From SCGC-AAA252-I15 sp043822165 (GTDB taxonomy: Archaea > Altiarchaeota > Altiarchaeia > IMC4 > SCGC-AAA252-I15): DNA of 7,043 nucleotides. This document shows, piece by piece, positions 5,220 through 7,043 of the stretch. The DNA is taken from NCBI GenBank assembly GCA_043822165.1, contig JBDRCA010000002.1, forward strand, positions 1 through 7,043. Reading direction: 5' to 3'. Numbering within the stretch: position 1 is the first letter of the stretch; every line of letters starts with the position of its first letter. The notes under the pieces are model-generated. The model was not told the origin of the DNA and did not search any database. It saw nothing but the letters and a program-made list of their open reading frames with translations. The translations under genes were made by a program, and so were the position numbers.

Positions 5220-7043
5220 TTAATCCTGATTCTGTCCCGCGACTTTCTCGGCGAGATTAAGGATTGTTCTCATGCACGAGGCCTGCCTGAACGGCACATT
5301 AAAGTCACCGACCATGACCTCCACGCTCCTGTAGACGTCCCTCATACCCTGCTCGTGGACTTCAATGAGCTCTTCATGCGTTAATTCCTGGAGTTTTTTG
5401 CCGTCTTGGGCCTGGTGCAGTCTCCTGTGTATCCTCATGACGGGCTCAGTGAATTCCTGGTATCTTGGCATTTCAGGCGGTAAGCCGAGCGCCCACTCAA
5501 AGTAGGATGCCCATACTCCGCCTGTATTGGCGACGATGTCCGGGACTCGGAGGATGCCGCGCTCGTCTAGTTTTTCGTCTGCTTCCGCGGTCGTCGGGTC
5601 GTTTGCCGCCTCAAGAACTATGCCGGCATTAATCTTGCCGGCGTTCCTAAAGTTTATGACTCCTCCCTTAGCCGCGGGAACCAGTATGTCGCATTTAATC
5701 TCCAACACCTCGCTTGTAGGCTTTTCCGCGTACTGTTGGCTGTCTCCTCCAAATCCTGCGACAGAACCGCTCGTCAAGGCGTGCGCTCCAAGCTCGCTCG
5801 GGCTCAAGCCTCCCTCATTATGGACTATGCCATCAACGTCGGCGGCGGCTATCACTCTTATGCCGAGTCTGTCGAGTTCGGCGTGAAGGGGCCTGCCGAC
5901 TTTCCCGTAACCCTGGATTACAGCGGTCTTACCCCTGCAAAGCGCGTGGACGACTTCCCTTACCTTATGGTTTTCATCCACTCCCAGTCTGCCCTCCTTG
6001 AAGGCTGTGAGGAATTCTTTGCCTTCGCCTGAAAGAGCACCGTCGGCGAGGAAAAACGTAGCGACTTGCTCGTCTAATTGGTCTGGCGCAACCGAGCTTT
6101 TCCATTCGTCTTTGAGGGCTTTCGTGATTACTGCTTCTTCGAGCGCTACGCGGGCTCCCCTGGATGTTGCGCCGCGGCGTACTGCGTTGCCGCCGCTGTC
6201 TTCCGGCTTGGCGGTGACGACCGGGTTTGCGACGAATTTCGCGTATTGATCATCCATTGCAGTTCTTCTCAGAAAATCTTCAGCGGGGGCGTCCCCCAAT
6301 ACGTTAGTCTTGAAGTAGTCTCTGCCCTGCTGGGGGCCGTAAGTGTAAGGCCCTATGCTCGTTTCTTCTCCTGTCAGTATCCCGCCAGCCAGCCTCTGAA
6401 GGTTTGCCGCGTAAGCATCCCTTATGACTTCCATGTCCGGAGTATCTGTTCCGATGTCTCCTGCCGGCACGTACGCCAGAGGCCCCATGTACGGGAAAAA
6501 CTGTTCCGTGAATCCTGTGAAATTCTGTTTCCTGAGCTCGCCTTGGATTCCTCTGCTGTCTGCGACGATGCATGCTTTCCCCCCGTTCATTGGGACTCCG
6601 AGAAGCGCAAGCTTTCGGGTCATGTCTGATGAGAGCGTCTCAAGGGTTGTGACGTCCACGTCGGAGGCCATCCTTATGCCGCCTTTGAATATGCCTCCGA
6701 GAAGATTCGTGTGTCGTGAAAGCATGGCAGTCATCCCGACAGGCACTTCGCCCCAGGCTACTGCCTCAAGAGTCCTCTTCTCAGTCGGCAGGAACGTAGC
6801 AAGCGTCTCAGCAACCCTTCTTATCGCAGGCCCGAGACGCGTGTCTGAACCGTATCTTTCAAGAAGCTTATCGGAGGCCCCTTCTATGCGCTCCGCGTAC
6901 GTCTGCCGCATATCCTGGTAGTTATGCGCGTCCCTGACTAACTCATACGACGTCCTATATGGGGCATTGGGGTTGGGGTCGCTGGTCGCCCGCACACCCT
7001 CTGCTATGCTCCTGCGATCCGTGCCGTAAGCGGACTTGACTAC
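5220..7043 (-). CDS. gdhA: Glu/Leu/Phe/Val dehydrogenase (glutamate dehydrogenase-like), long form, 5' end outside window
   Basis: The family catalyses NAD(P)-dependent oxidative deamination of an amino acid, usually glutamate to 2-oxoglutarate and ammonia. Numbering from a GTG at 6995 (591 aa), the substrate site is intact: FKGGIR (K104), TRK (K128), NGGK (catalytic-type K140) and AGDIGTD (D180). Next come TAKP..GG..RR.ATSRG (261-280), which replaces the usual TGKP..GGS.GR..ATGRG, and the Rossmann motif IQGYGKVG (360-367) with D386 after the second strand. CDILVPAA (435-442), EAANDPTTAEADEKL (462-476) and NTGGVWASYFEW (490-501) follow. Family members are usually 410-450 aa. Extra length lies between D180 and TAKP (about 40 residues) and between ATSRG and the Rossmann motif (about 50). 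The frame stays open for 16 codons above the GTG to the edge, so the true start may lie outside. Cofactor and exact substrate are not readable. Confidence 0.9.
   Translation of the reverse strand, partial: VVKSAYGTDRRSIAEGVRATSDPNPNAPYRTSYELVRDAHNYQDMRQTYAERIEGASDKLLERYGSDTRLGPAIRRVAETLATFLPTEKRTLEAVAWGEVPVGMTAMLSRHTNLLGGIFKGGIRMASDVDVTTLETLSSDMTRKLALLGVPMNGGKACIVADSRGIQGELRKQNFTGFTEQFFPYMGPLAYVPAGDIGTDTPDMEVIRDAYAANLQRLAGGILTGEETSIGPYTYGPQQGRDYFKTNVLGDAPAEDFLRRTAMDDQYAKFVANPVVTAKPEDSGGNAVRRGATSRGARVALEEAVITKALKDEWKSSVAPDQLDEQVATFFLADGALSGEGKEFLTAFKEGRLGVDENHKVREVVHALCRGKTAVIQGYGKVGRPLHAELDRLGIRVIAAADVDGIVHNEGGLSPSELGAHALTSGSVAGFGGDSQQYAEKPTSEVLEIKCDILVPAAKGGVINFRNAGKINAGIVLEAANDPTTAEADEKLDERGILRVPDIVANTGGVWASYFEWALGLPPEMPRYQEFTEPVMRIHRRLHQAQDGKKLQELTHEELIEVHEQGMRDVYRSVEVMVGDFNVPFRQASCMRTILNLAEKVAGQNQD

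Noticed and set aside
6078..6921. Long plus-strand frames (183 and 165 aa) opposite the dehydrogenase
   Set aside because: They overlap each other and the conserved dehydrogenase coding sequence; their composition is typical of antisense frames in GC-rich codons.

Overview
The window looks like a piece of archaeal chromosome, with moderate GC and densely packed genes. The lineage call rests on four things. There is a DUF211 protein, a largely archaeal family. There is a five-helix VIT1/CCC1-type membrane protein. Several genes start with no Shine-Dalgarno sequence, 24-30 nt from an AT-rich TATA-like element, which suggests leaderless transcripts. There is also an orphan PIN-domain protein. 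A euryarchaeon or a DPANN-type archaeon would fit, but the sequence alone does not decide between them. I see no rRNA, tRNA, CRISPR array, insertion sequence or phage gene.

Left part (1-1829, all minus strand): four genes read leftward as one tight operon. The order is FMN nitroreductase, DUF211, VIT1/CCC1-like membrane protein, then a polytopic membrane protein cut by the left edge. The gaps are 10, 10 and 13 nt. A flavin reductase next to a metal-transporter-like protein hints at metal or redox handling, but this is inference.

Middle part (1830-4366): genes alternate in direction. A 197-aa protein of unknown function (+) converges on an orphan PIN-domain nuclease (-). A 258-aa protein of unknown function (+) diverges from the PIN gene and converges on a secreted, probably lipid-anchored cyclophilin (-). 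The intergenic spaces between divergent genes are 68, 53 and 57 bp, each with a central AT-rich element. The gaps between convergent genes are only 4, 12 and 6 nt.

Right part (4367-7043): a tandem pair of paralogous small proteins (138 and 142 aa, 1 nt apart) of a family I do not recognise, followed by a convergent, unusually long Glu/Leu/Phe/Val dehydrogenase. The dehydrogenase keeps the catalytic lysines and aspartate and the NAD(P) fold. It carries two extra segments, and its frame runs off the right edge.

Most of the window is ordinary housekeeping. The least explained items are the tandem paralogues, the two lone proteins of unknown function, and the insertions in the dehydrogenase. No clear new defence or mobile system is visible.
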